43,803 bases of DNA. Source: an uncultured Alphaproteobacteria bacterium. GTDB taxonomy: Bacteria; Pseudomonadota; Alphaproteobacteria; HIMB59; GCA-002718135. Shown in pieces: positions 42,594 to 43,803 of this stretch; positions within the stretch are counted from its first letter, which is position 1, and every line of letters starts with the position of its first letter. The stretch lies in assembly GCA_902518985.1 (NCBI GenBank), contig CABYIF010000010.1:1-43803 (forward strand). The letters run 5' to 3'. The position numbers and the translations under genes were made by a program. Below the pieces are notes generated by a model, which worked only from the letters and a program-made list of their open reading frames with translations, did no database searches and was not told where the DNA came from.

Positions 42594-43803
42594 ATTTTAT
42601 TATTACTTTTTAAATACTGTAAAACTTGCTCAGCTAAATCTTCTGCATTGTTATTTTCTGTTTTTAAAATAATTTCTGGAGATACAGGTTTTTCATAATT
42701 TGAATCAATACCAGTAAAATTTTTTAATTGTCCAGCTCTTGCCTTTTTATATAATCCTTTTGGGTCTCTTTTTTCACATTCATCAATTGGTGTATCGACA
42801 AAAATTTCAATAAACTCATTTTCTTCTACTAATTCGCGTGCCATTTTTCTTTCAGATTTAAATGGTGATATAAAAGAAACAATTGTAATTAATCCAGCAT
42901 CAACCATTAATTTAGATACCTCTGAAATACGTCGAATATTTTCAACACGATCTGTATCAGTAAAACCAAGATCTTTATTTAATCCATGTCTTACATTATC
43001 ACCATCTAACAAATAAGTGTGTTTACCTGACTGATGCAATTTTTGCTCAATAATATTTGCTATGGTTGATTTTCCTGATCCTGAAAGTCCTGTAAACCAT
43101 AATATACAGGGTTGTTGACCGTTTATAGAAGATCTTAAATTTTTGTTTACAGACATATCTTGCCATAAAATATTTGAGGCTCTTCTAAGTTCGTGATCTA
43201 TAACACCTGCTCCTAAAGTCAAATTATTGAATTGATCAATTATAACAAAACTGCCCAATCTTTTATTATTTTTATAGGAATTAAAAATTGTATTTTTATT
43301 TAATGCAACTTTACAGTAACCAATTTCATTTAAACTTAATGATTTGGAGGCAATTTTATCAAATGTATTAATGTTTACTTTATGAACAAGATCTGTAATT
43401 TTTCCATTTGTTTGTGAATTTATAAATCTAAAAATATAATTTCTTTCAGGAAGCATTTTTTCTTTATTCATCCAAATAATGTGGCATGCAAATTGATCTG
43501 AAGAAAAATAATTATTTTTTTCATTTGAACATATCAAATCTCCTCTAGAAATATCTACTTCTTTATTAAATGTTAAAGTTACTGCCTGACCTTTGACCGC
43601 AAAGTCTTGATCTCCTCTTGGTGTTATTATTTTTTTTATTATATTCTTTTGTTTACTAGGCAATATTTGAACTTCATCATCAATTTTAATTTTTCCTGAA
43701 GAAATCGTACCGCTATATCCTCTAAAATTTGAACTCAATCTATTTACCCATTGAACAGGCATAGAAAAAATATTTTCTTCTACATCAACTAAACTTATCT
43801 GTT
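42590..43803 (-). CDS. cysNC: bifunctional CysN/CysC, 3' part (5' end outside window)
   Basis: This is the C-terminal part of a fused sulfate adenylyltransferase large subunit (CysN) and APS kinase (CysC). The frame stays open to the window edge; Met at 43762 is internal, in the conserved SMPVQWVNR segment. The CysN part shows elongation-factor-like domains 2 and 3 ([18 protein letters not shown]). The CysC part starts near residue 215 counted from that Met, with Walker [10 protein letters not shown] at 225-233, [19 protein letters not shown] and the APS kinase end KPVSPEIIL. It makes APS and then PAPS for sulfate assimilation or sulfation. CysD should lie just upstream, outside the window. 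Confidence 0.93.
   Translation of the reverse strand, partial: QISLVDVEENIFSMPVQWVNRLSSNFRGYSGTISSGKIKIDDEVQILPSKQKNIIKKIITPRGDQDFAVKGQAVTLTFNKEVDISRGDLICSNEKNNYFSSDQFACHIIWMNKEKMLPERNYIFRFINSQTNGKITDLVHKVNINTFDKIASKSLSLNEIGYCKVALNKNTIFNSYKNNKRLGSFVIIDQFNNLTLGAGVIDHELRRASNILWQDMSVNKNLRSSINGQQPCILWFTGLSGSGKSTIANIIEQKLHQSGKHTYLLDGDNVRHGLNKDLGFTDTDRVENIRRISEVSKLMVDAGLITIVSFISPFKSERKMARELVEENEFIEIFVDTPIDECEKRDPKGLYKKARAGQLKNFTGIDSNYEKPVSPEIILKTENNNAEDLAEQVLQYLKSNNKI

Noticed and set aside
1-43803. CRISPR arrays, tRNA or rRNA genes, insertion sequences, prophage
   Set aside because: No regularly spaced repeats, cloverleaf or rRNA-like GC-richer blocks, transposase or phage motifs were seen on either strand.

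Overview
The window looks like a streamlined, AT-rich (roughly 30% GC by eye) marine alphaproteobacterium of the SAR11 / HIMB59 / AEGEAN-169 kind. The support is a C4-pathway 5-aminolevulinate synthase, a GcrA-type protein (a family essentially restricted to Alphaproteobacteria), very short intergenic gaps, many 1-8 bp gene overlaps and strong A/T codon bias. The taxonomic placement is inference. I saw no rRNA, tRNA, CRISPR array, insertion sequence or phage gene.

Layout. 1-12 kb is mostly housekeeping and stress genes: the 3' end of hemA, an EamA transporter, a short lipoprotein candidate, a pentapeptide-repeat protein, a MotA/MotB-like non-flagellar motor pair, cyclopropane fatty acid synthase, a minimal GcrA-like protein, MsrA, a Nudix ADP-ribose pyrophosphatase, a peroxiredoxin, an agmatinase-type ureohydrolase, split sulfopyruvate (or phosphonopyruvate) decarboxylase subunits and aldose 1-epimerase. 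12-22 kb carries a second EamA exporter and a complete five-gene Opp-family importer resembling the rhizobial Agp oligosaccharide systems. Divergent from it are a formylglycine-type phosphonate monoester hydrolase/sulfatase and a short core-MetE methyltransferase. 22-26 kb has alanine dehydrogenase, an omega-aminotransferase, a phosphate acyltransferase and a third EamA transporter; 26.4-27.4 kb is a membrane-anchored metalloprotease candidate.

27.4-42.6 kb is the most unusual part, a 15-gene catabolic island. It has a CUT1-type sugar ABC importer (binding protein and two permeases, no ATPase), a LacI-family regulator, a HAD-like protein that has lost its catalytic aspartates, an SDR dehydrogenase, six SnoaL/NTF2-like proteins (about eleven domains), a double cupin, a second core-MetE and a histidinol-dehydrogenase paralog resembling sulfopropanediol dehydrogenase HpsN. 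The three divergent promoter regions of the island each hold four TTCA/TGAA-like half-sites about 10 bp apart over the same 34-bp span. I saw this array in no other intergenic gap, so the whole block looks like one regulon. The window ends inside a cysNC gene.

How the genes may work together. The sequence gives a transporter plus oxidoreductase plus SnoaL system for an unknown sugar- or polyol-like compound. Across the window there are also parts of organosulfonate catabolism: HpsN-like dehydrogenase, ComDE-like decarboxylase, taurine-type aminotransferase with alanine dehydrogenase, and a Pta-type acyltransferase. The key sulfoacetaldehyde acetyltransferase (xsc) is not in view. The substrates are inference; the gene families and the shared operator pattern can be read directly.
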